Source of the DNA: Bryum argenteum
Taxonomy: Eukaryota; Streptophyta; Bryopsida; Bryales; Bryaceae
DNA: 64,000 nucleotides
Assembly (NCBI GenBank): GCA_037043015.1
Contig: CM073322.1
Location: 30,178,864 to 30,242,863 of the forward strand
Direction: 5' to 3'
Below, piece by piece: positions 52,215-63,154 of this stretch; the stretch's first letter is position 1, and each line of letters opens with the position of its first letter. A model generated the notes under the pieces. It searched no databases. It was not told where the DNA came from and was given only the letters and a program-made list of their open reading frames with translations. The translations under genes were made by a program, and so were the position numbers.

Positions 52215-53180
52215 CCATTTGTGGGAAAGTCTATCTATTGCACGAAACCAGGACATTATTTAAATGATTGTAGAGCTAGAATAGCTGCTGAGAAATCAAA
52301 GCAATATCACAATGATCAACAAGAAATCATATGTTGTTGAATTATGAACCAAGGAAAAGAGAAACTTTGCTTGGTACATTGACTCAGGGGCTACATAACA
52401 TATGTTTCACCAAAGAGAAGGCTTTCTGAAGTATACAAAAGCCAAGATAATCAATCTGTTTATTTGGGTGATAAATCCACATCGTATTGCATACAAGAAT
52501 ACGGTAATGCTAATATCAAATTAAGAAATAAAGAAATTAAAACAATTCTTGATGTTTTACAGATACCTCGTCTCGCAAAGAACTTATTATTAGCAAAACA
52601 ATTGGATAATTCAAGTGGTAAAATTAGTACAAAAGAAGGAGTATCAAATCTTTTGAATAAATTTAGAGATACAATTGCTATATGCAAATTGAATTCAAAC
52701 TTGTATGAACTTGGTGAGACTATCACATCTCTCATTTTAGCTAATTGAGCCACTACATCATTAATTATAGCACATTTATGGCATTTAAGATTAAGCCTTA
52801 TAAATCAACTAACTATAGATTAAAAATTCAAAACATCACAAAGAGAATTTATCCCTTCGATGAAAAACAACTTAAATTATGTCAAATTTGTATTGAAGAA
52901 AAACAATATAAATAAAATTTTCCAAAACAAGGTTCAAATCAAACTTCATAATGATTACGATTAGTACACTCACATATTTGTCGACCAATGCAAGTATCAA
53001 CACATGAAGGTTACTTGTATTTTATTACGTTCATAGATGGCTATTCAAGTTTAGTCATGTTTATTTTATAGAAGCAAAAGCCGAAGCATTATCAAAATTC
53101 AAACTATATAAGAATTTTGTAGAAAAAATGAAGGATGTAAATTTAGCTTATATAGACTTATTTTTGAAACATTTTACTTC
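52215..53180 (+). pseudogene. Ty1/copia retrotransposon gag-pol remnant
   Basis: AT-rich, multiply frameshifted coding remnant in copia order. There is a zinc-knuckle-like segment near 52235-52275, then an aspartic protease motif (IDSGA, near 52380). A GAG-pre-integrase-like stretch follows, with VYLGDKST and the VLQIPRLAKNLLLAKQLD segment (52540-52610). The start of the integrase region comes last (52960-53180). No reverse transcriptase, LTRs or target duplications were found nearby. Old and non-functional. Confidence 0.7.
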
Positions 53181-53489
53181 TTGAATAGATATTATATCAC
53201 ATATACAAAAAAGTATCAGGAAGTTTTATAAAAACTACACAAAATAGATAAAGTAGTATTAAAGACATTATAATAGTTAATTAGTGTAGACTACAAATTG
53301 GTATAATGGATGACAAGTCGTGGATGGAACTCGTAGGGAACCAGTTTTCATACCTTACAGCAAGCATCGGATGCACTAATCCTGAATATATGACTTTGAA
53401 ATGACTTCATGAATATAGGGAATGACTAGTAATTGACACAAGAAACAAGAAAAATCTGGTCAATTCGACCAACCATAATTGGACACGGG

Positions 53490-54367
53490 TTCGCCACGTC
53501 ATCTCCCGCGCATCTACTTCGTATGTCGACGAACCACATTCCGCAACGTCATGAGTCATGCCTTCGCTCTAGTCATAAATAAGTAGTAACGGCTAACAGC
53601 TACAGTCATAATTCAGTTACACTATGAATTCCATAACACAAGCCACGTCATATTCCCGCCTCCATATCAGATTTGGACCAACTAGAGTCGGCCACGTTAG
53701 CAGTCATGGCCACCATATAGTCATAAATCACCAGTCACGCCTAATAGCTATAATCATAAATTAGTCATATTATGAATTCCAAAGAAATAATCACGTCATC
53801 ATTCTCGCCTCCACGTCAGAAGTCGGCCAACCGGTACCAGACACGTCAGTAGTCACGGCCATGCTATAGTCATAAATCAGCAGTCACCCCTAACAGCTAC
53901 AGTCATAAATCAGTCACACTATGAAACCACAAAAACTATACACGTCAGCATTTCCGCCTCACGTCATATTTGGACCAATTATAGACGGCCACGTCAGCAG
54001 TCATTACTACCGGATACAATCATAAATCAGTCACAGTAAGATATTGAAAAAAGTTGACACGTCATCTCTCGCGCCTCTACGTCGGATTTTTACCCCCCAT
54101 GTCCGAATCCCACTTCAGTTCCACGTTGGAAGCCACGTCGGAAAATCCCGCCATGTGAGAATCCACGTTGGCAGCGGAGGCGATGACGTGAGGATGGATG
54201 AAATTGCAGTCATATGTACCATTGGGGAGATATGACTTGATACCTATGACTACAGAATGACAAAAAATATCGAAACGACCAGCAATCATATTCAGGCCGG
54301 TTTTGGTACGTATGACTGGAATTACAGTCATTTCTACAAGACATAAATACGACGATTTCTAGTAGTG
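53490..54367. mobile_element. CACTA-type right end with ~150-bp subterminal repeats
   Basis: About five diverged units (starting near 53494, 53645, 53795, 53940 and 54058) share CACGTCA, CCGCCTC, GGACCAA, CACGTCAGCAGTCA and CAGTCATAAATCAGTCAC. The tract ends TTTCTAGTAGTG at 54367, the complement of the CACTACTAGAAA terminus common in plant CACTA elements. The matching left end is not identified, so the element may be truncated. Confidence 0.5.
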
Positions 54368-54545
54368 ATTCTTAATGTGTATGGTGTTGATTCCTATGTT
54401 ATCAATTGTAATCTTCGACTCTGAATTTGAGGTGTGAGATTTACTTATTGTTCGTTGTTGTGTTTTGTGACGTTGTGAGGGTGTCAAATTGATCTTTGAG
54501 TGTTGTAAAATTATAGAGCAATCGAGAAAGTTGGAGTGAGACATT

Positions 54546-55865
54546 CACTAGTAGAAAACAACGTTTTATCACGCGTTTTCACGCGGTATCAGTGACGTAT
54601 ACCCACACTATACCGAATTAGTGTAGTAATCACATCGAATTAAACGTGACGTAGCGTTAAATTGTTTAACGTAAATCCGTCAAAAATGACGTTGTGAAAA
54701 CACTCCGCGTCAAAGAAGATTTCGGTGAAACGCTGCTTAACGTGCGTACGTCAAAAATAACGGCGTGGCGTTAAATTAAACGCCAGCGCCCTTGATGGAC
54801 GGTAACTTTTTGTACTCATTATTTACCAGAAGGTAGAAATGTTCTGGCTAAAAGTAGAAAGGCTCCACGTCAGCCCGTTTTTTTTAACGTGGTTAGCGTT
54901 TCTTTTAACGTGTACCACATTTAATTGTGTTAAAAGAAACGTCAGAATATTGATGACATAAAATATGTGCGTTGACGTGGATTTCATCGTGTCTTCCTTT
55001 ACTGATGTGGAGCTTAGGATTTGACCAGTCAAACCAAATTTGGGAGACTAGGGGGGCTGTCAATATTGACGCATGCGTTTCTTATGACGCAAAGTGCGTT
55101 TAAATGCGTTAAAAGAAACGTGAGAATATTGATGACGTGCAATATGTGCGATGACCTGGAATGCCTTGTGGCTTGATTTGCTGACGTGGAACTTAGGATT
55201 TGATTGGTCAAATCAAATTTGAGAGACTAGGGGCGGATGTCAACATTGACGCACGCGTTTCTTGTGACGCGAAGTGCGTTAAAATGCGTTAATAGAAACG
55301 TGAGAAGATTGATGATGTAAAATATATGCGCTGAAGTGGATTTTATTGTGGCTTGATTTGCTGACGTGGAGCTTACGATTTAACCGGTCGAATCAAATTT
55401 GAGAGACTAGTGGGGGGGCTGTCAACACTGACGTTTGCGTTTCTTGTGACGCGAAGTCCGTTTAAATGCGTTAAAAAAACGTGAGAACATTGATGACGTG
55501 ATATATGTGCGATGACGTGGAATGTCTTGTGGCTTGATTTGCTGATGTGGAGCTTAGGATATGACCGGTCAAATCAAATTTGACAGACTAGGAGGGTTGT
55601 TAACGTTGACACAGTCGTTTCTTGTGACGCAAAGTGCGTTCGAATGCGTTAATAGAAACGTGCGAACATTTATGACATTGAAGACTATCAACTTTTACGC
55701 AAGCGGATGTGTCAACACTAAGCGCGTTATTAGTAACAGCTGCGGCGTTAACAAGCATTACAAGGAACACGTTAACGTTCATGAACAAACATAGGACGAG
55801 AATTCATGTCCATCCTGTAGAATGTCTAATATCCTGCTGATGTATCCGATCGTCATTATCATCAC
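54546..55865. mobile_element. CACTA-type left end with ~180-bp subterminal repeats
   Basis: Starts CACTAGTAGAAAACAACG at 54546. From about 54890 to 55690 there are about five ~180-bp units, each containing GCGTTTCTTNTGACGC, AATGCGTTAANAGAAACGTGAGAA, GATTTGCTGACGTGGA and CAAATTTGAGAGACTAGG. Large subterminal repeats at one end are typical of CACTA transposons. Reading from right to left, this would be the 3' end of the element whose coding remnant lies at 62460-63154 beyond the nested gypsy insertion. Confidence 0.55.
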
Positions 55866-55978
55866 CTTCCTGTCACGGACATACTATACTGGGTATTATC
55901 CACACCCTATGAGTTTACCGTGATCAGCTCTACTTCTCAAAGATTTCCTAGATTCCGTATATTTTGCAAGTTCAAGTT

Positions 55979-56238
55979 TTCTGGAAGGTTCTAGAACCTT
56001 CCACTAGTTTCGGAAAGCTTCCTCAAGCTTCCGTATAGCTCTAGTAGTTTCCGGAAGCTTCCACAAGCTTCCAGATAGTTCTAGTAGTTTCCCGAAGGTT
56101 CTCTAAGCTTCGGGAAGGTTCCATAAGGATCCAATTGTTTCCGGAAGGTTCCATAAACTTCCGGAAGGTTCCGCTTGACCTTCCTAGATTCCGGAAGCTC
56201 CCACGAGTCTCCGGAATGTTCCATAGGAGCTTCTAGAA
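55979..56238 (+). promoter_or_regulatory. Array of heat-shock-element-like motifs in the LTR
   Basis: At 55979-56001 TTC and GAA alternate with 2-nt spacing five times, a perfect five-unit heat-shock element. Perfect three-unit versions (TTC, GAA, TTC) occur at 56049-56061, 56109-56121, 56139-56151 and 56159-56171. Two-unit versions occur at 56189 and 56231. The array lies about 30-290 bp upstream of the TATA box. Heat-shock factors bind such elements in heat-activated plant retrotransposons such as ONSEN. Function here is inferred. Confidence 0.7.
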
Positions 56239-56267
56239 CCTTACTCCGGAAGTTTCTTCTAGCCTAG

Positions 56268-56276
56268 TATATATAG
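56268..56276 (+). promoter_or_regulatory. TATA box of the 5' LTR
   Basis: TATATATAG, in good context and at a plausible distance (about 30 bp) from a CTTCACTCTCTTCAACACC-like start region. The same sequence is in the 3' LTR. Confidence 0.65.
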
Positions 56277-56806
56277 AGAGTTGAAGGTCGTTGTTCTTCA
56301 CTCTCTTCAACACCAGTTGTATCTACTCTTCCAGTTATCAATACTACTCTCTATTCTCTTACTTTGAGTGTCGTTATGAGTCTTGTGTGAAGAATCCCCT
56401 CACTTCTAGTTTATCTTGGTCTCCTTTTGGAGTCTCCCCTCAATCTTGTCTTTGATCTTGCCTTGAAGTTGCTGTCCGCAACAGTTTGAAGAGAGTGACT
56501 GACTACATTCTGGTCCGAGAGATTCTACGTTTAGTATTTTCTATAGAAGTTTCGTTTTAGAATTTTCATGAAAGTTTTTGCATGGACTTGAACCGACTTC
56601 CCCTATCACCAAGTCCTGTTGTTCTAGAAGTACGTTTTCTCTTTAGATCAAAGACTGAACTTAGAGACATCCTCATCCGACAGAGAAGTGAAGAATTCTA
56701 TTTGAACCTCTTGAGATCACCTCTTCATGTCATTATCCCTAGAGTACAGAACGGAAATCTTTGTTACTTCATCTACTTGTGAATCTTCAAGCTTTTGTAT
56801 TCCAAG

Positions 56807-57700
56807 ATGAGCGACTTATCAAATCTCGAGATGCACGATATGATCGCCATGATACGACAACTACAGCAGGAGAATGCCAACATACGGCATGCCATGGAAC
56901 AACACCAAGCGGCTCACACTCAAGTCCATGTGGCAGCCCCTATCGCAAACCAAGTGCCACATCTACAAGCACCTAAAGAGCCTCGAGTAAGCTTGCCAGA
57001 CAAATTTGATGGCGATCGCACTAAGCTTCGAGATTTCGTCAATCAAATTCGACTTGTCTTTCGTCTCCAACCTCAAAGATACTCAACGGAAGAAATACAA
57101 GTCGGGTTCATCGGGACCTTGCTCACCGGAACCGCGTTGTCGTGGTTCTCATCGCTCTTGGAGAAAAACTCTCCAATCTTGGCAGAGCCGCGACCGGTTT
57201 TTGGAAGAACCGAGAAGCGAACGTTTGGAGAAAGAGATCGAAAGATCGGTAGCGGCCGCAAAACTCCGTTCCTTACAACAACGTTCGCGCCGAACAAAGA
57301 TACGTTGCGAGAAGTTTCAACAAATTTCTTGTGACGCGGATTGGAACGATCTGTTCTCATCACCACATGTTTTGATGGGGACTTCGTGACGATATCAAGA
57401 CTTGTTCTTTGAACTTGCTTCAAGCCAACCAACGCTATCGGAGGCTATTACTCAAGAATCGATCGCGACAACCGATTGTTCGAAAGGCGAAGAGCGCGAT
57501 TCCTCTTTGGATCGTATCGAGCGGACTACGCGCCCCATCTCGCCGACACCTCCCCACACTTCAACGATGGAACCCATGCAAATCGACACTTCAAAGGTTA
57601 AGTTTGTTGTCCGAAGAAGAAAAACCACGTCGCGAGAGAACAACTATCTTTGTATTGTGGAGAAAAGGACCACGGTTGGAGAATCGCCTGCGCAAAACTT
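56807..57700 (+). pseudogene. gag region of the gypsy element
   Basis: The ATG at 56807 opens a helical N-terminus, then a retrotransposon gag domain (PDKFDGDRTKLRDF at about 56994 through LSWFSSLLEKN at about 57170). The frame is lost soon after 57190. A zinc-knuckle-like cysteine/histidine segment (CGEKDHGW) appears in another frame near 57655. It is broken by at least two small indels and listed as seen, not reconstructed. Confidence 0.8.
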
Positions 57701-57839
57701 CGTAGGTCAAAACCGCATAAGTTCCGGCGCACTTGAGCGCTTCCGGCGACAACCACAAGGAGTTCATGTCGGAAAACGACAACGGCCCGGCCATGATAGG
57801 GACCGTCGCGGGCGACAAATGTTGCCACGTCGTCGTCCC

Positions 57840-58000
57840 TATCTTATCTTCCGAACCTCTCGTTGTTTTAATATCCCGCTTATAATAGATTTTTATCCGC
57901 GTAGTATAAAAGTCAAAGCTTTCTTAGATTCGGGCATCTCTGCTTGTTTTATTGATAGGGACCTTGTCAAACGTCATAACCTCGCCTATAATTCCTAAGA
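57840..58000 (+). pseudogene. Aspartic protease region of the gypsy element
   Basis: The FLDSGISACFID motif at about 57917-57952 matches the retropepsin active-site pattern. The frame breaks shortly afterwards. Confidence 0.7.
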
Positions 58001-58209
58001 AATACCTTGTAGCGATGGAGGTTATTGACGGTGAGACCGTTAATATCGGGAGATATTCTACCCACGAAACTAAACCTTTGAATATTATCCTGACGGTCAC
58101 CAAAGTATTGTTGTTTTCAATATCATTAGTTCTCCTCGAATCCTCTCACCTGGTCTTTCTTGGTTAGAAATGGTCAATCAGGATATAGACTGGAAAAAAC
58201 GTAGGTAAC

Positions 58210-59163
58210 GTGTCAAACTTTAGCTCCCATATGCCTTCAAATAATCAAGTCTTGCTCTTTCTACCAAGTCGCAAAGATCCGAGGTCAAAATTCGGCGATG
58301 GTCGGTGCTGGGCCTTTATGAGGGTCGCCAAAGACGGGAGTATGTTTGCAATTTATGCAATTCCGTCATCACAATCTGTTCAAAAACTAGCTAAACTACC
58401 AGCACAATATGAAGAGTTTTCGGACGTGTTCGAGAAGAAGAATGCTGACACTCTTCCTCAACACCGGCCCTATGATTGTAGCATCGAACTTCAAGACGGA
58501 GCGCAACCGCCATTTGGTCCGATCTACAGCCTTTCGCAGAACGAGCTTGTTGCATTACGAGAATACCTTAATGAAAATCTTGCAAAGAATTTCATCCGAC
58601 ACTCCAAATCACCTGCCGGAGCTCCTATTCTATTCGTCAAGAAGAAGGACGGTTCCCTTCAGATGTGCGTGGACTACCGCGGCCTGAACAAGGTTACAAT
58701 CAAGAATCGGTATCCATTGCCACTTATGTCGGGACTCCTTGACCAACTCGGTCAAGCAAACATCTACACCAAGATCGATCTTCGTGGAGCGTACAACCTA
58801 GTACGTATCAAAGAAGATGACGAGTGGAAGACTGCATTCCGAACGAGGTATGGACATTTCGAATACAATGTTATGCCTTTTGGTCTTACCAACGCACCTG
58901 CCATCTTCCAGCACTTAATGAACGACGTGTTCCGAGAGTTCCTAGACGACTTTGTTGTTTGCTACCTCGACGACATATTGGTGTTCTCCAAGAATGAAGA
59001 AGATCACACCAACCATGTCCGATTGGTATTGAAGAAGCTACGTGGCTGGGTTATACGCCAAGTTGGAAAAGTCGTCTTTCACCAACCTCAAGTCGAATTC
59101 CTAGGCTACATCATTTCGGAGAGGGTCTATCCATGGACCCAAAGAAGATTAAACAATCGTTGA
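58210..59163 (+). pseudogene. Reverse transcriptase region of the gypsy element
   Basis: The longest open frame in the element (317 codons). It shows the RT blocks in order: [27 protein letters not shown], the [11 protein letters not shown] segment, and the catalytic YLDD at about 58960. The frame ends near 59160, before the connection and RNase H domains, because of frameshifts. Confidence 0.92.
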
Positions 59164-59339
59164 TTGGCGGAAACCAACTACCGCTCGGAGGCGTCTGAAC
59201 GTTTCCTTGGTTTTTGCCAACTTCTATCGAATCTTTATTCAAATTACTCCTAAGATTCTTCTCCGTTGACCGATTGACTTGCAAGGACAAGCTCGAGTGG
59301 ACTACGAAAGCGACGAAGCTTTCGAGGTTTTGAAGAAGG

Positions 59340-59640
59340 CGTTCTGACGACGCTATCTTCGCATCACGATTTCCGTAAGCCGTTCTTCCTAAAAGCGGAT
59401 GCTTCGATTTTGCCCTTGGAGCGGTCCTTTCACAATCCGACGACAACGGACGCCTCCATCCTGTCGCGTTCCACTCGCGAAAATTTCTTCTTCTTTGAGA
59501 TCAATTACGAGATTCACGACAAAAAGCTTTTAGCTATCGTCGACTCTTTCCAAGAATGGCGTCGACTTCCTCGAAGGTCTTTCGATCCCGTCACGATTCA
59601 TACCGATCGATCGCAAGAACCTTGAGTATTTAAGTATACT
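59340..59640 (+). pseudogene. RNase H region of the gypsy element
   Basis: FLKADAS (catalytic Asp region), FEINYEIHDKKLLAIV and a TIHTDR motif are recognisable in order but in more than one frame. Non-functional as given. Confidence 0.75.
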
Positions 59641-60129
59641 GCTTAGGAGTCTTGAATCGTCAAACAAGCCCGTTGGAGTATATCGTTGTCGCGATTCAAC
59701 TTTGTAATCACGCATCTGCCCGCCCTCAACAAATTCGTTCCGATCACTTTCTAGGCAAACATACCTTGCGCAAAAAGAAAGCGTCAAAGATACGACCAAC
59801 CGCAGGACTACCTCCGTGGCTCGAGCGAACTTCAAATAAGACCGTCAAGCACCACAATTTCGGTGGATGCATCTTTTCCGAAGATATCCGAGTAAGTTTA
59901 CACAATCGATCCTTGGCGCCTCGAAAGTCAAGAGTAATCCTAGCGTCTCCAATGTTGAAGAATCTCCATGTCGGGACTCTCAAGTCTCGTTTCGGAGGTT
60001 ATAGATTCGAATCCCGAATCAACCTCGCTCCCGGTTCACGGGCTTCCACGTCGCGTGAAACTCCCAAGATGATGCAGATCCAAGATTCCGGTTTGAGATG
60101 GGCTACTATATTATCGGGGACTCTCTATG

Positions 60130-60850
60130 TCCCTCAAGGCCCATGCCGACTACGAGTCTTTCCGGCTCGACACGTCTTTCCATCGGCGGGGACACTTTGT
60201 TACAACAAGACCGTGGGCCCGATATCCGGAGAGACTTTTGGTGGCCTCAAATGTGGAAAACCGTGAAGGACTATGTCACAACGTGTGACATCCGTTTCTA
60301 GATCCAAGATCCCTCGTCATCGGGCCGTGCGTGTTCTTGGCCGTTGCGATTCTAAAAACCCGTGGACATCCATATCCACGGACTTTATTGTGACCTTCCA
60401 ATGTCCAATACCTTTGATTCCATCTTCGTTGTTGTGGACCGGTGACCAAGATGGCTCACTTCATTCCGTGCCACAAGACGATTCTGGGAGAAAGAAACAA
60501 GAAGAAGACTTTTGTAGACAATGTCTACGACTCCACTACCTCCCCAACGACATCATTTCCGATCACGGAACGCACCACATCGAAATTCTCAGCGCCTTTG
60601 TTCAAATTCTCGGTGGAGATCGTTTATCTTCAAGATACCATCCTCGAGGCGACGGACAAACCGAAACGCGTCAATCAAGTGTTGGAAGCGATTTTTGCGG
60701 TGCACCATCAACTACCAAAGAAGACAATTGGGTGGAGTTGTTGCCGCTCGCCGAGTTTGCTTACAACAACACGCCATGGGTCTACTCAATGCACCCTTTT
60801 TTTCGCAAACTACGGTCATCATCCTGCGATTGATCAATTCAATCTAAACA
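60130..60850 (+). pseudogene. Integrase region of the gypsy element
   Basis: A zinc-binding HHCC-like tract ending VTTCDIRF (about 60300) precedes the catalytic core: TDFIVT (first Asp, about 60380), the ISDHGTHH segment (second Asp, about 60560), DGQTE (Glu) and PLAEFAYNN (about 60770). At least three frame changes occur within the core. Confidence 0.8.
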
Positions 60851-61212
60851 TTTCGGAATCCACCGCCACGATCTTGCTACTCGATTATCCTGATATCCGT
60901 AAGCGATGAAGCGAGCCTCCTCGGCCCAAGAGCACTGAAGACAAACGCCGACAGTCTCGTAAGGAACATCCACCATTTCTATTGGTGACAAGGTATGGCT
61001 CTGCGTCGAAATTGAGGACTCGCCGCCATCCGACAAACTCGACTACCGTCGCCTTAGACCATTCACGTAGTCAAACTAATCAACAAGGTGGCTTACCGGT
61101 TGGAGTTACAGCCTCTATGAAGATTCATCCAGTTTTCCATGTATCTCTCCTCAATCATGTCTGAGGAATCTACGTTACGGCGGGATTCAAGAACCTCCTC
61201 CACCGATCGAGA

Positions 61213-61390
61213 TGAAAGGCGATGAAGAATTTGAAGTCTCGGAGGTTCTAGACTCTCGCATCCATCGTTGACAACTCGAATATCTTGTGCGTTAGCGAGC
61301 TACGACTTGAAAAGAAAGAACCCGGGGCCTGCCTCAAACCTCAAGAACTCTCCCGAGTTAATTCAAGAGTTTCATCGCCGATACCCTCGA
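61213..61390 (+). pseudogene. Chromodomain-like C-terminus of the gypsy integrase
   Basis: EEFEVSEVLDSRIHR, LEYLV, a YDLK segment and PASNLKNSPELIQEFHRRYP-like text are spread over frames but in chromodomain order. This supports assignment to chromoviruses, whose chromodomains bias integration towards particular chromatin. Confidence 0.7.
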
Positions 61391-61830
61391 AATATAAAAG
61401 CGTTTAGGTTCAATGCATCCGAATCGCCACCGCACCAAGTTTGTAAGTTTCTTCTTGGTGCGCGTGCGGATCGCGAGAGACTTTGAACCAAAACGATGGG
61501 GGTATCGGCGAGCGCGACGACGCGCTTGTCTGCTTCGATTTTACGAGGCGGCCTTGAACTCACGTTGGCGAAAATTTGGTAAGGCCAGCGAGCGCCACCG
61601 CCGATGTCTCAAGTCGCCAACCACATGGTTTTATACCGGTCCGTTCTTTGCATTCTACCACGTATCCGTAAACAACTCACGACTTTCATTGCGGCGCCGA
61701 CATTCGATTTTCACGGTATTCATATCCCGTATATTTACTTCCTTTTATGCTAGTCGCACGTGAAACCCACGTGAACATTCTCGTTTTATGTTTTATTATT
61801 GGTTCGTGTGAGAACTCGTGGAACTCGTTC

Positions 61831-61847
61831 GCTCGAAGGGAGGGTGA
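61831..61847 (+). other. Polypurine tract
   Basis: Purine-rich stretch (GAAGGGAGGGTGA at its core) immediately before the 3' LTR. This is the expected site for plus-strand priming. Confidence 0.7.
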
Positions 61848-62455
61848 TGTCGCGGACATACCATATACCGGTATTATCCACACCCCATGAGTTTACCGTG
61901 ATCGCTCTACTTCTCAAAGATTTCTAGATTCCGTATATTTTGCAAGTTGAGTTTTTTGGAAGGTTACTAGAACCTTCCACTAGTTTCGAAAGCTTCCTCA
62001 AGCTTCCGTATAGCTCTAGTAGTTTCCGGAAGCTTCCACAAGCTTCCGGATAGTTCTAGTAGTTTTAGAAGGTTCTCTAAGCTTCTAAGGTTCCATAAGG
62101 ATCCAATTGTTTCCGGAAGGTTCCATAAACTTCCGGAAGGTTCCGCTTGACCTTCCTAGATTCCGGAAGCTCCCACGAGTCTCCGGAATGTTCCATAGGA
62201 GCTTCTAGAACCTTACTCCGGAAGTTTCTTCTAGCCTAGTATATATAGAGAGTTGAAGGTCGTTGTTCTTCACTCTCTTCAACACCAGTTGTATCTACTC
62301 TTCCAGTTATCAATACTACTCTCTATTCTCTTACTTTGAGTGTCGTTATGAGTCTTGTGTGAAGAATCCCCTCACTTCTAGTTTATCTTGGTCTCCTTTT
62401 GGAGTCTCCCCTCAATCTTGTCTTTGATCTTGCCTTGAAGTTGCTGTCCGCAACA
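61848..62455 (+). repeat. 3' LTR of the gypsy element (608 bp)
   Basis: Same termini as the 5' LTR. The first heat-shock-type motif is interrupted by one extra base (near 61966), and the one corresponding to 56109 is lost. Three others are intact. Confidence 0.95.
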
Positions 62456-62459
62456 CTTC

Positions 62460-63154
62460 CTCTGTTGCTATTGGCTCTCCTTCCTGCTCTTCCACAAATG
62501 ATCCGTTCGTAGTGAAGTCTGAATGTGAGGGCTCTCTTGTGCGCGTCTCCGTGTTAGTGGTTGATGGTGAAGGCAGAAGCGTTGATTGTGCTTTTGCATT
62601 GTCATGTTTTTCAGCAAACGCAAGAACGCACGGCTGCTTTGAACATCTGCCCTTCAAACCACTTTCTACGGCTCTTGGTCGTTCACAAAAAATACTTGTT
62701 GTGTGTGAATAGGGAACGCGAAAGAGTGAGGACCTATATGCAATAATCTGCAAAATTCATGGAAACAAACCCATGTTGATCCCGCTTTATTGTTGGTGAG
62801 GTACCTTTTAGAATTCTTCTAATCCATGAACAGAGTAGAACAACAACACACGTGCGCCTATAGTCTAATTCTAATATCTCTTCGATCCAGCCCATGTACT
62901 CCTCCGTCGATCTCTCCCCCTACATCAACGATGAATGTTGCATGCACTCGACTATCCATAGTTGCGCTCGAAGCTTCAACTGAGCGGCAACGGAAGTGCA
63001 TACCATAAGCCTTCATTGGTCGATAAGCAATAGCAATCAGTAATAGAGGTCTGGACAAATCATATGTGGTTTGATTGACACGCCGCGAGCGTGTTCTCCA
63101 ATCGGCTTCAACGGCTGTTGTCAACCAACCTAGAAATGGTTGCAAAGCTCGCAA
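62460..63154 (-). pseudogene. CACTA-derived ORF remnant (DUF4216-like), split by gypsy insertion
   Basis: Two minus-strand open segments (63154-62858 and 62753-62460). The first contains YRPMKAYGMHFRCRSVEASS and SRVHATFIVD, which resemble in pattern the INGYRFHT...NSGV region of the DUF4216 domain next to CACTA transposases. The second is acidic and runs to the gypsy target site. Across the insertion, the left flank (55870 downward) continues in the same frame to a stop near 55800. I judge it the C-terminal part of a CACTA protein. The transposase proper is not in the window. Confidence 0.5.

Larger units (their letters stand above)
55871..56483 (+). repeat. 5' LTR of the gypsy element (613 bp)
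   Basis: TG...CA ends. U3 is filled with TTCCGGAAG-like palindromic words, and a TATATATAG box lies at 56268-56276. The last ~370 bp are identical to the 3' LTR. The first ~240 bp differ by roughly 20 mostly small changes. Confidence 0.95.
55871..62455 (+). mobile_element. Complete Ty3/gypsy chromovirus-type LTR retrotransposon
   Basis: A 6,585-bp element bounded by LTRs (55871-56483 and 61848-62455) that start TGTC and end AACA. The direct target duplication CTTCC is at 55866-55870 and 62456-62460. Domain order is gag, protease, reverse transcriptase, RNase H, integrase and a C-terminal chromodomain-like segment (about 61213-61390). That order defines the Ty3/gypsy (Metaviridae) chromovirus type. 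The coding region is broken by many 1-nt frameshifts, so no full polyprotein can be read as given. A purine-rich tract (61831-61847) abuts the right LTR. I could not identify a convincing primer-binding site next to the left LTR; a TGG-initiated word about 28 nt inside is only a guess. Confidence 0.93.

Noticed and set aside
60005..60035. tRNA T-arm-like sequence (GATTCGAATCCCG)
   Set aside because: No acceptor or anticodon stem around it; it lies inside the gypsy pol region.
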